The notes below the pieces were generated by a model. The model was not told where the DNA came from. It saw nothing but the letters and a program-made list of their open reading frames with translations, and searched no databases. The position numbers were made by a program, and so were the translations under genes. A stretch of DNA of 64,000 bases from Desulfuromonadaceae bacterium. Lineage in GTDB: Bacteria > Desulfobacterota > Desulfuromonadia > Geobacterales > Pseudopelobacteraceae. Position 1 is the first letter of the stretch, and every line of letters begins with the position of its first letter. The stretch lies in the NCBI GenBank assembly GCA_028687585.1, contig JAQTZV010000024.1:27442-91441 (forward strand). The letters run 5' to 3'. Shown in pieces: positions 35,723 to 44,245 of the stretch.

Positions 35723-35793
35723 TACGGTTTGCTGTGCTAGAAATAGTGCCCGTTCACAAAATATTCTGATACAACGATAAAAGGGAGTCCGCC

Positions 35794-36039
35794 ATGTCCA
35801 CTAACAACGATAATGCCGCTGCTGCTGTGATCGCTTTTGTATCCGGTGCCGTAATTGGCGCCGCTGCTGCTCTGCTGCTTGCCCCGGCGCCTGGCCGTGA
35901 AATACGCGGGAAACTCACTGACCTGGGAGAGACCGCTGCCGAACGCGTGAGACGCCTTGCCCGCGAAGCGAAATTCAGAGCTTCATCCAAAACCAAGGGC
36001 GCTGATTATGAGTATGATGGCGGAGACGCCTGGATTTAA
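35794..36039 (+). CDS. YtxH-domain small membrane protein
   Basis: 81 residues. A single glycine/alanine-rich membrane helix (AFVSGAVIGAAAALLLAPAPGREIRG) with the YtxH signature, then a charged helix and an acidic tail (YEYDGGDAWI). AAAGGGAG ribosome site before the ATG. Unlike the YtxH at 14.7 kb it has no DUF948 partner. Function unknown. Confidence 0.8.
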   Translation: MSTNNDNAAAAVIAFVSGAVIGAAAALLLAPAPGREIRGKLTDLGETAAERVRRLAREAKFRASSKTKGADYEYDGGDAWI

Positions 36040-36174
36040 CTACCAGGTGGAACTGAAATTTCCAGCGCTCTGGAACTCCCGCCAGATTTTCCGGCGCGAG
36101 TGGTAGTTCACTCGCCTGTTGTTACCGATGAATCCCCCGTAGTATGTTTAATAAGCAATCAGGGATGTGATTGA

Positions 36175-36645
36175 ATGGAATTACACAATAAACTGAAATC
36201 TCTTGGCTCCGGCGCGACCATCTACAATTATGACAAGCCTGACGCCGCTCTGCTGGAGTCATTTCCCAACCCGTTCGCCAAACAGGAACTAAATCCGGTT
36301 GGGGCTGTCGGCACAATCCATATAGAATGCCCCGAATTTACCAGTCTCTGCCCGCTGACCGGCCAACCCGACTTTGCAAAAATCGTCATCGATTATCAGC
36401 CGCATCAGCTCTGTGTCGAGAGTAAAAGTCTGAAGCTGTATCTCGGTTCGTTCCGCATGCATGGCGATTTCCATGAATCCTGCGTTAGCCGCATCTGTAA
36501 TGATCTGGTACAATTGCTCCAACCTGTCTGGCTGACGGTGCGTGGTGAGTTCACGCCGCGAGGCGGCATCCCGTTCTGGCCGACGGCGGAATACCGGAAA
36601 AAGAGTCAATCACCAAAAGCTTTTTTACAGGGAGAAAAGGGATGA
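36175..36645 (+). CDS. queF: NADPH-dependent 7-cyano-7-deazaguanine reductase
   Basis: 156 residues, short (unimodular) QueF. It reduces preQ0 to preQ1 on the queuosine path. The catalytic Cys is in [13 protein letters not shown] and the substrate-binding Glu in [24 protein letters not shown] is also conserved. The normal end is near WPTAEY. The last residues (FLQGEKG) are encoded by the left arm of a palindromic repeat. No preQ1 riboswitch was recognised upstream. Confidence 0.93.
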   Translation: MELHNKLKSLGSGATIYNYDKPDAALLESFPNPFAKQELNPVGAVGTIHIECPEFTSLCPLTGQPDFAKIVIDYQPHQLCVESKSLKLYLGSFRMHGDFHESCVSRICNDLVQLLQPVWLTVRGEFTPRGGIPFWPTAEYRKKSQSPKAFLQGEKG

Positions 36646-36757
36646 AAGGGATAACACCATAAAACTAATGTCTCAGAGATGTTTTTGTTATTAACCCCAA
36701 AGCCGCAATGCTTTTTTTTGTTTTTGCTTTTATCCCTTGTATCCCCTCCATCCCTGT
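36627..36757. repeat. Long imperfect inverted repeat (CAGGGATGGAGGGGATA type)
   Basis: The left arm, beginning ACAGGGAG and ending GGGATAA (36627-36654), is complementary in pattern to the right arm, beginning TTATCCC and ending CATCCCTGT (36730-36757). The arms enclose about 75 AT-rich bases. The left arm lies inside the end of queF, the right arm 45 bases before the efp-like start. It may also terminate transcription. Confidence 0.65.
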
Positions 36758-36801
36758 TAAATAGATAGTTTTGAATTAATCTGCCAAGGAGAAGTTTCAG
36801 T

Positions 36802-37365
36802 ATGTTTTCAACATCCGACTTTAAAAAAGGGCTTGTCATTCAACTGGACGGAGCTCCCTGCCTGATCGTTGACATCAACATCAGCTCACCTACCGCGCGT
36901 GGCGCCAACACCATGGTAAAGACCAAATACCGCAACCTGATCACCGGCCAGGTATTGGAGAAAACGTTCCGCTCGGGCGACAAGGTGGATGAGGCTGATT
37001 TTGAACGCCACAAAGGACAGTTCCTGTATGCCGATAGCGGCAACGGGGTTTTTATGGATCTTGAAAACTATGAACAGTTCGAGATGCCGGCGGATGAATT
37101 TGAGCCGCTTTCGTTGTACCTGCTTGATGGCCTGGAAGTCGTTATCGGGCTATTCGAAGGGCGGATGATTACCGTTGATCTGCCGATGACGGTTGAATTA
37201 ACGGTGATAGAAACACCGCCGGTCATGAAAAACGCGACCGCTACCGCCGAAACAAAGGAAGCGATTCTTGAGACCGGATTGAAGATTCGCGTTCCCCCGT
37301 ATCTCGAGTCGGGTGAAAAAGTGAAAGTCGATACCCGGGATGGCCGCTTTCTCTCTCGCGCATAA
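36802..37365 (+). CDS. Elongation factor P family protein, EfpL (YeiP)-type
   Basis: 187 residues, three beta-barrel domains as in EF-P. The tip loop reads SSPTARGANTMVK with Arg at residue 33, aligning residue by residue with E. coli YeiP/EfpL (SPTARGA, R33) rather than with the Lys-tip of classical EF-P. Domain III ends TGLKIRVPPYLESGEKVKVDTRDGRFLSRA, standard for the family. It helps ribosomes through proline-rich or otherwise difficult stretches; EfpL-type factors act without lysine modification. AAGGAG precedes the ATG. Many databases would call it simply efp. Confidence 0.85.
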   Translation: MFSTSDFKKGLVIQLDGAPCLIVDINISSPTARGANTMVKTKYRNLITGQVLEKTFRSGDKVDEADFERHKGQFLYADSGNGVFMDLENYEQFEMPADEFEPLSLYLLDGLEVVIGLFEGRMITVDLPMTVELTVIETPPVMKNATATAETKEAILETGLKIRVPPYLESGEKVKVDTRDGRFLSRA

Positions 37366-37379
37366 CTGCTTAAAATTGC

Positions 37380-37408
37380 TTGACAGGGGGCCATGTATCC
37401 TCTATTAT
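37380..37408 (+). promoter_or_regulatory. Sigma70 promoter for the tRNA gene
   Basis: TTGACA at 37380-37385 and TATTAT at 37403-37408, 17 bases apart, with the tRNA starting 13 bases later. Close to consensus in sequence and spacing. Confidence 0.8.
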
Positions 37409-37420
37409 GCAACTCCCTAC

Positions 37421-37497
37421 GGGCCTATAGCTCAGTTGGCTAGAGCCACCGGCTCATAACCGGTTGGTCCCAGGTTCGAGTCCTGGTGGGCCCACCA
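37421..37497 (+). tRNA. tRNA with CAU anticodon, probably tRNA-Ile2 (possibly tRNA-Met)
   Basis: A full cloverleaf with encoded CCA: acceptor GGGCCTA with TGGGCCC, D arm with AGCTCAGTTGGCTAGAGC, anticodon stem CCGGCTCATAACCGG, and T arm with GGTTCGAGTCC. The CTCATAA anticodon loop and CCGG stem resemble bacterial tRNA-Ile2, in which C34 is changed to lysidine by TilS, more than elongator tRNA-Met. Sequence alone does not settle which. Confidence 0.9.
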
Positions 37498-37573
37498 TTT
37501 CAAACTACGAGGGATAAACAGCCGGATGTCGGCAAGATATTTGGGAACGCCCCGTTATCATACCTCACCACGA

Positions 37574-37604
37574 GAGTGCACACCGCAAGGTTGCACTCTT
37601 TTTA
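37574..37604 (+). terminator. Terminator after the tRNA gene
   Basis: GAGTGCA paired with TGCACTC, an 11-base loop, then TTTTTAATTTT. It ends 11 bases before the Nif3-like start codon, so that gene needs its own or read-through transcription. Confidence 0.7.
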
Positions 37605-37614
37605 ATTTTAGCCG

Positions 37615-38733
37615 ATGAAAACTCCTAAAGTGTCGGATATAGTTGGTATTATTAACAAAATAGCTCCATCTGAGCTGGCTGAAGCGTGGGACAACCCCGG
37701 ACTGCAGGTTGGGGATCCTGCTGCAGAAGTAACTCGAGTTATGGTTGCCCTTGATCCAACCCCTGGCGTTGTAGATTCTGCTATTACCGCCTCCTGTCAA
37801 CTGCTTGTCACTCACCATCCGCTTATTTTTAAACCACTCAAGTCAATATCGTCGGCAAACCCACTGGGAGCAGTCATACAAAAGGCAATCAAGGGTGGGG
37901 TGGCAATAGTCACTCTGCACACAAATTATGATATCGCTGTCGGTGGATTGAACGATGTGCTGGCCCGTAAAATTGGACTTTTGGACTCTGTTCCACTCAG
38001 GATTACATCAAGTGCCGAGTTGGTTAAGCTGGTAGTCTTTGTCCCGGTTGACCATCTTGACCGGGTGCGGTCGGCACTGTTCCCCTTTTCCGCTCTGCAA
38101 GGTAATTATCGAGACTGTTCTTTTGCCGCAGACGGCACCGGTACGTTTGTCCCGCTGGAGGGGGCGGAACCATTTTCCGGTACGGTAGGGCTCTTGTCAA
38201 AAGTGCCTGAAGAACGCCTCGAGCTGCTGATCACCGCTGCACTGATGCCGCGGGCAGTAAAGGCGCTGCTGACAGTTCATCCCTATGAGGAACCGGCCTT
38301 TGACCTCTATCCGCTTTTGAATAAAGGAGCAAAGAATGGGCTTGGGCGGATCGGCCGTTTGTCTGAGCTTTTGACGCTGGCTGAATATGCTGACCGGTTG
38401 AGAAACGTTCTTTCGGCGCCGGCGTTGCGGTATGTGGGCGACCCGAACGCTGCGATCTCGAAGGTGGCGCTTTGCAGCGGCAGTGGTGCCTCTTTGCTGC
38501 GCGATGCGGTCAAGACAGGTGCTGATGTGCTGGTTACCGGAGATGTTAAATATCATGAAGCGCGTGATGCCGAAGATTGTGGTCTGGCTTTAATAGATGC
38601 CGGTCATTTTCCGACGGAAATTATAATGGTACATGAGATAGCAGAACGGCTTGGGCAGACATTTGTCACCGCCGGATATACCGATTGCAGTGTAGTAGAG
38701 TGCCGAGCGGAAACTGATCCGTTTCGAATATAG
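37615..38733 (+). CDS. Nif3-like dinuclear metal centre hexameric protein
   Basis: 372 residues, the longer form with a PII-like domain inserted in the middle (about 130-230, VVFVPVDHLDRVRSALF … VHPYEEPAFDLYPL). Metal-binding signatures are LVTHHPLIF near the N-terminus, LHTNYD, and C-terminal DAGHFPTEI. It forms a toroid with two metals per subunit. Often annotated as GTP cyclohydrolase 1 type 2, but the physiological reaction is not firmly known. Followed by a zinc-ribbon coiled-coil gene 41 bases downstream, a pairing frequent in this group of bacteria. Confidence 0.92.
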   Translation: MKTPKVSDIVGIINKIAPSELAEAWDNPGLQVGDPAAEVTRVMVALDPTPGVVDSAITASCQLLVTHHPLIFKPLKSISSANPLGAVIQKAIKGGVAIVTLHTNYDIAVGGLNDVLARKIGLLDSVPLRITSSAELVKLVVFVPVDHLDRVRSALFPFSALQGNYRDCSFAADGTGTFVPLEGAEPFSGTVGLLSKVPEERLELLITAALMPRAVKALLTVHPYEEPAFDLYPLLNKGAKNGLGRIGRLSELLTLAEYADRLRNVLSAPALRYVGDPNAAISKVALCSGSGASLLRDAVKTGADVLVTGDVKYHEARDAEDCGLALIDAGHFPTEIIMVHEIAERLGQTFVTAGYTDCSVVECRAETDPFRI

Positions 38734-38774
38734 TCAAATACCGTCAAAACTAATTCGTCGCAAGGGGGATCAAT

Positions 38775-39488
38775 TTGAAAAAGAAACTGGAAATGTTGGA
38801 AGAATTACAGGAGGTCGATCAGCAGATCGATGTGCTTAAAGCCGCACGGAGTGGCCTCCTGGCTGAAATGAGCGGGATTAATCAGGGTGTGGATGCTGTG
38901 CGGGGGGAGATTGCCTCATTTGAAACAACTCTAACTCAGCTGGAATCGGAAAAGGTCGAGTTGGAGACCACCCATGCTGCAGAGCTGGAAAATATTGTCA
39001 GATCCGAAACAAACATGAAGGAGATCAAGACCAACAAAGAGTTTCAGGCTGTTGGTCGCGAAATCACCGCTGCCAAAAAACAAGTCTCTGATATTGAAGA
39101 GAGCCTGTTGCAGAAGATCAGCCAGATTGACGAGCTTTCGGGAGCTCTTGCTGCCAAAAAGAGCACCTGCGATGAACTCGCTGAGAACTCTGCCCAGCGT
39201 ATTGTTGCCAAGCAGGCTGAAATTGATGCGGCCCAGTTAAATATTGATGCGGAAATTATTCGTCGGGAAAATGTGACAAAGGGATTGCCTGCCAGCCTGG
39301 TAAAAAAATTCACCATACTTCGTGAACAGCGCCGTGGACAGGCTCTTGCCACTGCCCGTGACGGTTATTGCATGGGGTGCAACATGCATCTGCCGCCACA
39401 GTTGTATAATAATCTCTACAAGTATGAGGAGCTGCTTACCTGTCCGCATTGCCAGCGAATTCTTATTCTCAAGCTGCAGCAGCAGTAA
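38775..39488 (+). CDS. C4-type zinc ribbon coiled-coil protein (COG1579)
   Basis: 237 residues from a TTG at 38775, preceded by AAGGGGG. Residues 1-180 are a long antiparallel coiled coil. The C-terminus carries a four-Cys zinc ribbon: GYCMGCNMHLPP and LTCPHCQRIL. The family probably binds nucleic acid, but its role is unknown. It sits between the Nif3-like gene and RNase P RNA, as in many related genomes. Confidence 0.88.
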   Translation: MKKKLEMLEELQEVDQQIDVLKAARSGLLAEMSGINQGVDAVRGEIASFETTLTQLESEKVELETTHAAELENIVRSETNMKEIKTNKEFQAVGREITAAKKQVSDIEESLLQKISQIDELSGALAAKKSTCDELAENSAQRIVAKQAEIDAAQLNIDAEIIRRENVTKGLPASLVKKFTILREQRRGQALATARDGYCMGCNMHLPPQLYNNLYKYEELLTCPHCQRILILKLQQQ

Positions 39489-39550
39489 GCGGCACAACGT
39501 CATGGTTTGGCAGATGTTTTTGCATGGTTGCTCTGTCAGACCCAAATTTG

Positions 39551-39921
39551 GTTGAAGTAGTTCAGATGTTCGCTGCCGGTTCGTCCGGTGGAGGAAAGTC
39601 CGGGCTCCATAGGGCGTGACGCTGGATAACGTCCAGCGGGGGTGACCCCAGGGAAAAGTGCCACAGAGAGAAGTCCGCCTGCCTCGGCAGGTAAGGGTGA
39701 AAGGGTGAGGTAAGAGCTCACCGGGTTCGGCGGTGACGCCGGATGCCAGGTAAACCCCGTCAGGAGCAAGACCAAATAGGGGGGCGTTAAGAGCGGCCCG
39801 CTCGTGCCTCCGGGTTGGTTGCTTGAGGGTGTCGGTAACGGCATACCCAGATGAATGGACATTGCCCGGGAAGGGGTAACCCGACTCGGGAACAGAACCC
39901 GGCTTACGGACTGCTTCAACC
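39551..39921 (+). ncRNA. rnpB: RNase P RNA, bacterial type A
   Basis: About 370 bases with the conserved core: GAGGAAAGTCCGGGCTCC-type P4 strand (GGAGGAAAGTCCGGGCTC at 39590), AGGGTGAAAGGGTGAGGTAAGAGCTCACCG in the specificity domain, and the 3' block AACAGAACCCGGCTTACGG. The ends TTGAAGTAG and CTGCTTCAA pair as P1. It processes the 5' ends of tRNA precursors. ORFs drawn through it are spurious. Confidence 0.96.
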
Positions 39922-39953
39922 AATATTTTTATCAAAACCAGCAAGCGCAAGGT

Positions 39954-40472
39954 TTGGATTACGTGGACGATCTACAACTGTGGAATCTTGGCTTTTCGAG
40001 ACTGAAATCCCTGTATTCAGGTCTTCCTATGGAAACCGAGCTGGGTTTGGCAGCACTCCTTGCTCGCTATTGTCAGACGAAAGAAGCTCTTGCCTCTCTA
40101 ATAGAAGAAATTGATGCATCCTCTGTCTGCCAACGCTGTGGCGGGCAATGCTGTCTGAACGGTAAGTATCGGATAAATGTATTTGATTCCCTGGCTTTTA
40201 TTGCACGACAATTTATTACGTCAGTAAATTTTAACCAGAAGCCGGTCTGTCCATACGGCAGCCATGACGGTTGTAGTATGGAGCCGGGACTGCGTCCGGC
40301 TGACTGCATTTTGTTTATCTGCGATGCGATTGACGAGAAGTTGTCACCGCAGTCCCGAATGATTCTTGCTGCCGGGGAAATGGATCTGCGTGAATGTATC
40401 GAGCAGGCTTCCCGCCTGACCGGCGAACCGTTGAGAACTCCGCTGCTGCTCTGGGCGGAAAAACAGAGTTAA
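39954..40472 (+). CDS. YkgJ-type cysteine-cluster protein
   Basis: About 172 residues. The frame is open further upstream through RNase P RNA, so the true start must lie after 39921; TTG at 39954 or ATG at 40029 are the candidates, and neither has a strong ribosome site. Cysteine clusters: VCQRCGGQCCLNGKY, then VCPYGSHDGCSM and ADCILFICD, matching the YkgJ/UPF0153 pattern of probable zinc or iron-sulfur binding. Function unknown. The gap to rnpB is very short. Confidence 0.78.
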   Translation: MDYVDDLQLWNLGFSRLKSLYSGLPMETELGLAALLARYCQTKEALASLIEEIDASSVCQRCGGQCCLNGKYRINVFDSLAFIARQFITSVNFNQKPVCPYGSHDGCSMEPGLRPADCILFICDAIDEKLSPQSRMILAAGEMDLRECIEQASRLTGEPLRTPLLLWAEKQS

Positions 40473-40492
40473 ATCAATCCAAAGGAGTAATA

Positions 40493-40610
40493 CCGATTCC
40501 AAATTACAGAGGCCATCAAGACGGCGAGGAGTGAGGCGACGAGGCGTACAATTTGTACGTTGAGGAGCCGAAGACGAGCCAACGAAGATGGGGCTTTGAT
40601 TTGGAATCGG
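40493..40610. repeat. Interspersed 118-bp palindromic repeat, copy A
   Basis: Ends CCGATTCCAAAT and ATTTGGAATCGG are perfect inverted repeats. The inside carries GGCGAGGAGTGAGGCGACGAGG and GAGGAGCCGAAGACGAGCC. Its reverse complement matches the element at 45565-45683 over the whole length with scattered differences, so the two are inverted copies of one family. Confidence 0.8.
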
Positions 40611-40626
40611 AATAAAGGCACAGATT

Positions 40627-40971
40627 ATGGCAACTATTAATGACCTGGTACTCGTTCACGTAGATAATAAACCGGGCTTCTACGCCCGTGTCGAGGAGAT
40701 TGTTCCCGACGTCAAACCTGGCTGGTGGCAGGTTACGTTGCTGGTGCTGACTTTTCCGCTACAGGTCTTTACCTGGATTCTGGACGAGCATCAGCTTGAA
40801 GGAGCCGATTTTACCATGGGGGGCACACCGCTTCGTTTGGAGGATCTTGCCTCTCCAGTTGAGCAGGAACGGATTGAGAAGGAAAAGAGTGAGAAAGAAC
40901 GCGCACAGAAAGCACGCCAGGACGGTGGGGCACCTAAAGTTATTTCACTGCTGGACCGCCGGAAAAAATAA
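40627..40971 (+). CDS. Conserved hypothetical protein
   Basis: 114 residues. Residues 1-75 look like a small beta-rich domain (INDLVLVHVDNKPGFYARVEEIVPDVKPGWWQVTLLVLTFPLQVFTWILDE); the rest is a charged helix (EQERIEKEKSEKERAQKARQ) ending in SLLDRRKK. No membrane helix or catalytic motif is certain. It is a single gene closed by a strong terminator. I do not recognise the family. Confidence 0.7.
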   Translation: MATINDLVLVHVDNKPGFYARVEEIVPDVKPGWWQVTLLVLTFPLQVFTWILDEHQLEGADFTMGGTPLRLEDLASPVEQERIEKEKSEKERAQKARQDGGAPKVISLLDRRKK

Positions 40972-41000
40972 TCATCAGCTTTATTATTCCGATTTCAAAT

Positions 41001-41048
41001 AATAGAAGCGGGCCCTTCCGGATTTAATTGGAAGGGCCCGCTTCTATT
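41001..41048. terminator. Strong bidirectional terminator
   Basis: A perfect 19-bp stem with arms at 41001-41019 and 41030-41048, GC-rich in the centre (GCGGGCCCTTCC), with AATA/TATT ends. It lies between convergent genes and would serve both. Confidence 0.9.
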
Positions 41049-41066
41049 TACAGCGGGCCGTATTGT

Positions 41067-41999
41067 CTATTCGCAGCTAAATGCCGTCTCTATGCGTCTG
41101 TTCTTTGCTCTGCCTGCTGAATCTTTATTTGAAGCAACCGGCTTGGTTTCGCCGTGTCCTTTGGCTGTAATACGGCTGCCCTCAATCCCGAACTTCTTGA
41201 TGAGGTAGCTGTGTATCTTTTCAGCACGTGCAAGAGAGAGTTTCTGGTTAAATTTCGGGCCTCCAACAGAGTCGGTATGTCCGTCAATAGTTCCTTTTGA
41301 ATTTGGGAACTCCTTCAGGAATTTACCAATGGTATCAAGCTCATCGTAGTATTTTGCCTTGATTTCAGACTTGCCGAAGTCAAATAGTATCGGAATAACA
41401 ACCGGCTTGTCACAAAATTTCTTTGCGGCTTCCAGCGGGCAGCCACTTGCATTCACAGCTGTTCCTGCCGGAGTGCCGGGGCATTTGTCAAGGTAATCGG
41501 CAACGCCGTCTTTATCGGAGTCAATTGGACAGCCATTGCCATCAACCGCAACACCTGCCGGAGTTCCCGGGCACTTGTCGAGCGCATCAATTACCCCGTC
41601 ATGGTCAGAATCGGCTGGGGGAGCAGGAGCAGGAGCAGGAGCAGGAACAGGGGCAGGGGCTGGAGCCTTTTCAACTGCACGAGGAGGACAGAGCGCATTG
41701 GCTTTTTCTGTGGCTTTTTTTGCCAGAGCGGCTCCCTCTTCAGTACGGCATGACCTGAAAACGTCATAGGCATTATTTTTAGCATCTTCTGCCGCTTTAA
41801 ACTCTGCAGGACACATCTTGTCCTTTCCAGCCATGCGAGCTGCTTCCACTGCCCTGTCTGACTCCTGCATCTCATAGCGAATATATTTGCCCGGGATGTT
41901 GCCTCGATTTGTGTTCACTTCATAATTCGCACACCCGAACAGAGACGCTGCAGATATCGCAGCCGCTAAAAACAATGAACCCCTCAATACTTTTTTCAT
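41067..41999 (-). CDS. OmpA-family outer membrane lipoprotein with thrombospondin-3-like repeats
   Basis: 310 residues. Lipoprotein signal with lipobox LFGC (C23). Middle: a helical region (~35-105), a proline/alanine-rich linker (PAPAPVPAPAP), and two calcium-binding type-3 repeats (DSDHDGVIDALDKCPGTPAG and DSDKDGVADYLDKCPGTPAG). The C-terminal OmpA domain binds peptidoglycan: IDGHTDSVGG, LSLARAEKI, GHGETKP and NRRIE. It anchors the outer membrane to the cell wall. Closely related genes occur in many Geobacter genomes. Confidence 0.92.
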   Translation of the reverse strand: MKKVLRGSLFLAAAISAASLFGCANYEVNTNRGNIPGKYIRYEMQESDRAVEAARMAGKDKMCPAEFKAAEDAKNNAYDVFRSCRTEEGAALAKKATEKANALCPPRAVEKAPAPAPVPAPAPAPAPPADSDHDGVIDALDKCPGTPAGVAVDGNGCPIDSDKDGVADYLDKCPGTPAGTAVNASGCPLEAAKKFCDKPVVIPILFDFGKSEIKAKYYDELDTIGKFLKEFPNSKGTIDGHTDSVGGPKFNQKLSLARAEKIHSYLIKKFGIEGSRITAKGHGETKPVASNKDSAGRAKNRRIETAFSCE

Positions 42000-42205
42000 A
42001 GAACCATCCTCCTTTCAAAATTAAAGTGCCTGAACTTCTGTCAGTAAGTATACATCTTTTTAGCGTATGTCAAATGTTAACCGCTGATTTTTTTGGCAAT
42101 GGATAGATTCGAGCGGTGCCGAAAATCTTGCAATTTATTTCTGCCTGCATTACTCTCACCGTCGTTAGAAGTATAGACACAACGCATGTGCGAGGAGGAT
42201 ACACC

Positions 42206-43180
42206 ATGTTTTTTCCACAGTTTCGGGCGCGCAGGATACGGGGTAACGAAACCTTTCGCCGAATGGTTCGCGAAACATCCTTATCGGTGAACGATCTTGT
42301 CTATCCGATGTTTTCTGCCTTTGGCAGTGGGATCAAAAAAGAAATTTCTTCCATGCCCGGTATTTATCAGCAGTCAATTGAACATATCGTTGCCGAAGCG
42401 AAGGAAGTTAAGGCACTGGGAATCCCTGCAGTACTGCTCTTCGGCATCCCTGAGTGTAAAGATGCGGTGGGAAGCGATGCCTATTCCGATTCCGGCATCA
42501 TTCAGGAAACGATCCGGGCGATAAAAAATGAGGTGCCCGGCTTGGCGGTAATTACTGACGTCTGCATGTGTGAGTACACTGACCATGGGCATTGCGGAAT
42601 TATTAAAAACGGTGATGTGGATAATGATTCAACGCTTGAGCTGCTGGCACGCGAAGCACTCTCACATGTACAGGCGGGTGCAGATATGGTGGCGCCGTCC
42701 GATATGATGGATGGTCGGGTGGGGGCCATTCGTGAATTACTTGATGAAAATGGCTTCGATGCGATACCCATTATGAGCTATGCGGTCAAATATGCTTCCG
42801 GTTACTACGGACCGTTTCGGGAAGCTGCAGAGTCAACGCCGCAGTTCGGAGATCGCCGCAGTTACCAGATGGATCCGGGTAATCGTCGTGAAGCACTGCG
42901 TGAAGCGGCGGCGGATATCGAAGAAGGTGCCGATATAATCATGGTGAAACCGGGTTTGCCGTACCTCGATATTCTTCGCGATCTGCGCAACGAATTCGAC
43001 CTGCCGCTCGCGGTCTACAATGTCTCCGGTGAATACAGCATGATCAAGGGTGCCGCAGAGCGAGGGTGGATAGAAGAAGAGCGGGTTGTCATGGAAACAA
43101 TGACAGCGTTTAAACGGGCGGGGGCTGATATTATCATAACCTATCATGCCAAAGACGTTGCAAAATGGCTTTCAAGATGA
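42206..43180 (+). CDS. hemB: Delta-aminolevulinic acid dehydratase (porphobilinogen synthase)
   Basis: 324 residues from the ATG at 42206 (GAGGAGG upstream; the frame opens earlier at 42116 but this start matches family length). It condenses two 5-aminolevulinate molecules to porphobilinogen for haem and B12. Active-site Lys residues lie in [12 protein letters not shown] and [12 protein letters not shown]. The sequence [13 protein letters not shown] carries the three Cys of the zinc-dependent type, plus the allosteric Mg-site region. Monocistronic and convergent with the next gene. Confidence 0.96.
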   Translation: MFFPQFRARRIRGNETFRRMVRETSLSVNDLVYPMFSAFGSGIKKEISSMPGIYQQSIEHIVAEAKEVKALGIPAVLLFGIPECKDAVGSDAYSDSGIIQETIRAIKNEVPGLAVITDVCMCEYTDHGHCGIIKNGDVDNDSTLELLAREALSHVQAGADMVAPSDMMDGRVGAIRELLDENGFDAIPIMSYAVKYASGYYGPFREAAESTPQFGDRRSYQMDPGNRREALREAAADIEEGADIIMVKPGLPYLDILRDLRNEFDLPLAVYNVSGEYSMIKGAAERGWIEEERVVMETMTAFKRAGADIIITYHAKDVAKWLSR

Positions 43181-43202
43181 TTTGTTATTAACGCCTGTTG
43201 CA

Positions 43203-44084
43203 CTATTTGTTTGTTGGCGGCCTGTCCAGATAGCGGGGCAGGTCGCCGCGCACTTCAACCATCGGACCATCCTCCAGTTCCTCGGCCGTTCCCGGATCAT
43301 CTTCGTACTCTTCTTCTCCTGCCGCCCATTCATAGAGTCTCTGCGAATCTTTCAGCACCGGTTTTTGCGGTGTCCCGAAAACACGCAGCTGCATCTCTTC
43401 ATCGAACAACCCGATGCAGCCGTGCGAGGCCGGTTTGCCAGGCAGATCGCGTGCATGCAGCCAGTACGAAACATTATCCGTTCCGATGTGAAAGCGGAGA
43501 GCGTTATCCATCGGGTACTGCTCTTCGTCATTAGCCGTTTTATAGAGCGATGAGGTATGGTTGCGATCTCGGGTAGTAATGCGAAACATCCCGGTTGGGG
43601 TTTCAGTTGTGGCTTTTCCGGTTGCGGCTGGAACTGAAAAAACCATTTTGCCGTATTCGTAGGCGCCCAGCCACTGCTCAGTTACATCGACAAGTATATA
43701 TTTTTCGTGGCGTGCGGCGGGTTTATAGAAATGCGGCAGTGGTGTATAGGAGCGAATATCAGCAATATTGTCCGGGACTTTTATCGTCATGCCTGGGTAG
43801 ACATGGCGGCGATCAATCCGGTTAAAACGGGCCACAAGGATCCACTCAGCGCCAAAGAGTGACTCAAGTGACTGATGCGGCTCAATAAACCGGGCATGCC
43901 ACTTGATGTCCTGCAGGCTTGGATACTCTACTCGCGAGAGATCCTCCCTGGCTCTGTCTTCCGGTGTAGCGGCAGGATTATCCGTCAGGGACGGAGTCCG
44001 GAGGACCGAAAAACCAACAAACAACGCGGTAAACAGCATAACCAGAACTATCTTGTGTGAAAGCCGCATTCGGCTGTAGCGCAT
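43203..44084 (-). CDS. L,D-transpeptidase (YkuD) with LysM-like segment
   Basis: 293 residues. N-terminal membrane anchor or signal (IVLVMLFTALFVGFSVL, ~12-28), a LysM-like region (~75-105, WILVARFNRIDRRHVYPGMTIKVP), then the YkuD domain: YILVDVTEQWLGAYEYGKMVFSVPAATGK, GMFRITTRD, and the catalytic HARDLPGKPASHGCIGLFDEE with His and Cys. An acidic tail follows. It forms 3-3 cross-links or attaches lipoproteins in peptidoglycan. Convergent with hemB with only 22 bases between. Confidence 0.92.
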   Translation of the reverse strand: MRYSRMRLSHKIVLVMLFTALFVGFSVLRTPSLTDNPAATPEDRAREDLSRVEYPSLQDIKWHARFIEPHQSLESLFGAEWILVARFNRIDRRHVYPGMTIKVPDNIADIRSYTPLPHFYKPAARHEKYILVDVTEQWLGAYEYGKMVFSVPAATGKATTETPTGMFRITTRDRNHTSSLYKTANDEEQYPMDNALRFHIGTDNVSYWLHARDLPGKPASHGCIGLFDEEMQLRVFGTPQKPVLKDSQRLYEWAAGEEEYEDDPGTAEELEDGPMVEVRGDLPRYLDRPPTNK

Positions 44085-44245
44085 ACCCGCTTGTCCTTCA
44101 TAAGTGATTTTTTAGCCATCATAGTCATTTGTCAGTCACTATTCAACAATTGTCATTATGCTGATTGGAAATATCTGGTATCAATACAGTTCGGATGATA
44201 AATTGTTGCCGATGGGTATTTATAGCAGCAGGTATGGAGGGCGAC

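Noticed and set aside
36040..36174. PreQ1 riboswitch upstream of queF
   Set aside because: A small hairpin (GAGTG/CACTC) is present but the conserved preQ1 aptamer pattern was not found.
37421..37497. Firm call as elongator tRNA-Met
   Set aside because: The CAU anticodon fits tRNA-Met or tRNA-Ile2; the anticodon arm looks more like Ile2, so I left it open.
39237..39950. 237-residue minus-strand ORF across the zinc ribbon end and RNase P RNA
   Set aside because: It crosses a well-supported RNA gene and has no motifs; spurious.
39855..39953. Start of the YkgJ-type protein within rnpB
   Set aside because: The ATG at 39855 is inside conserved RNase P RNA sequence.
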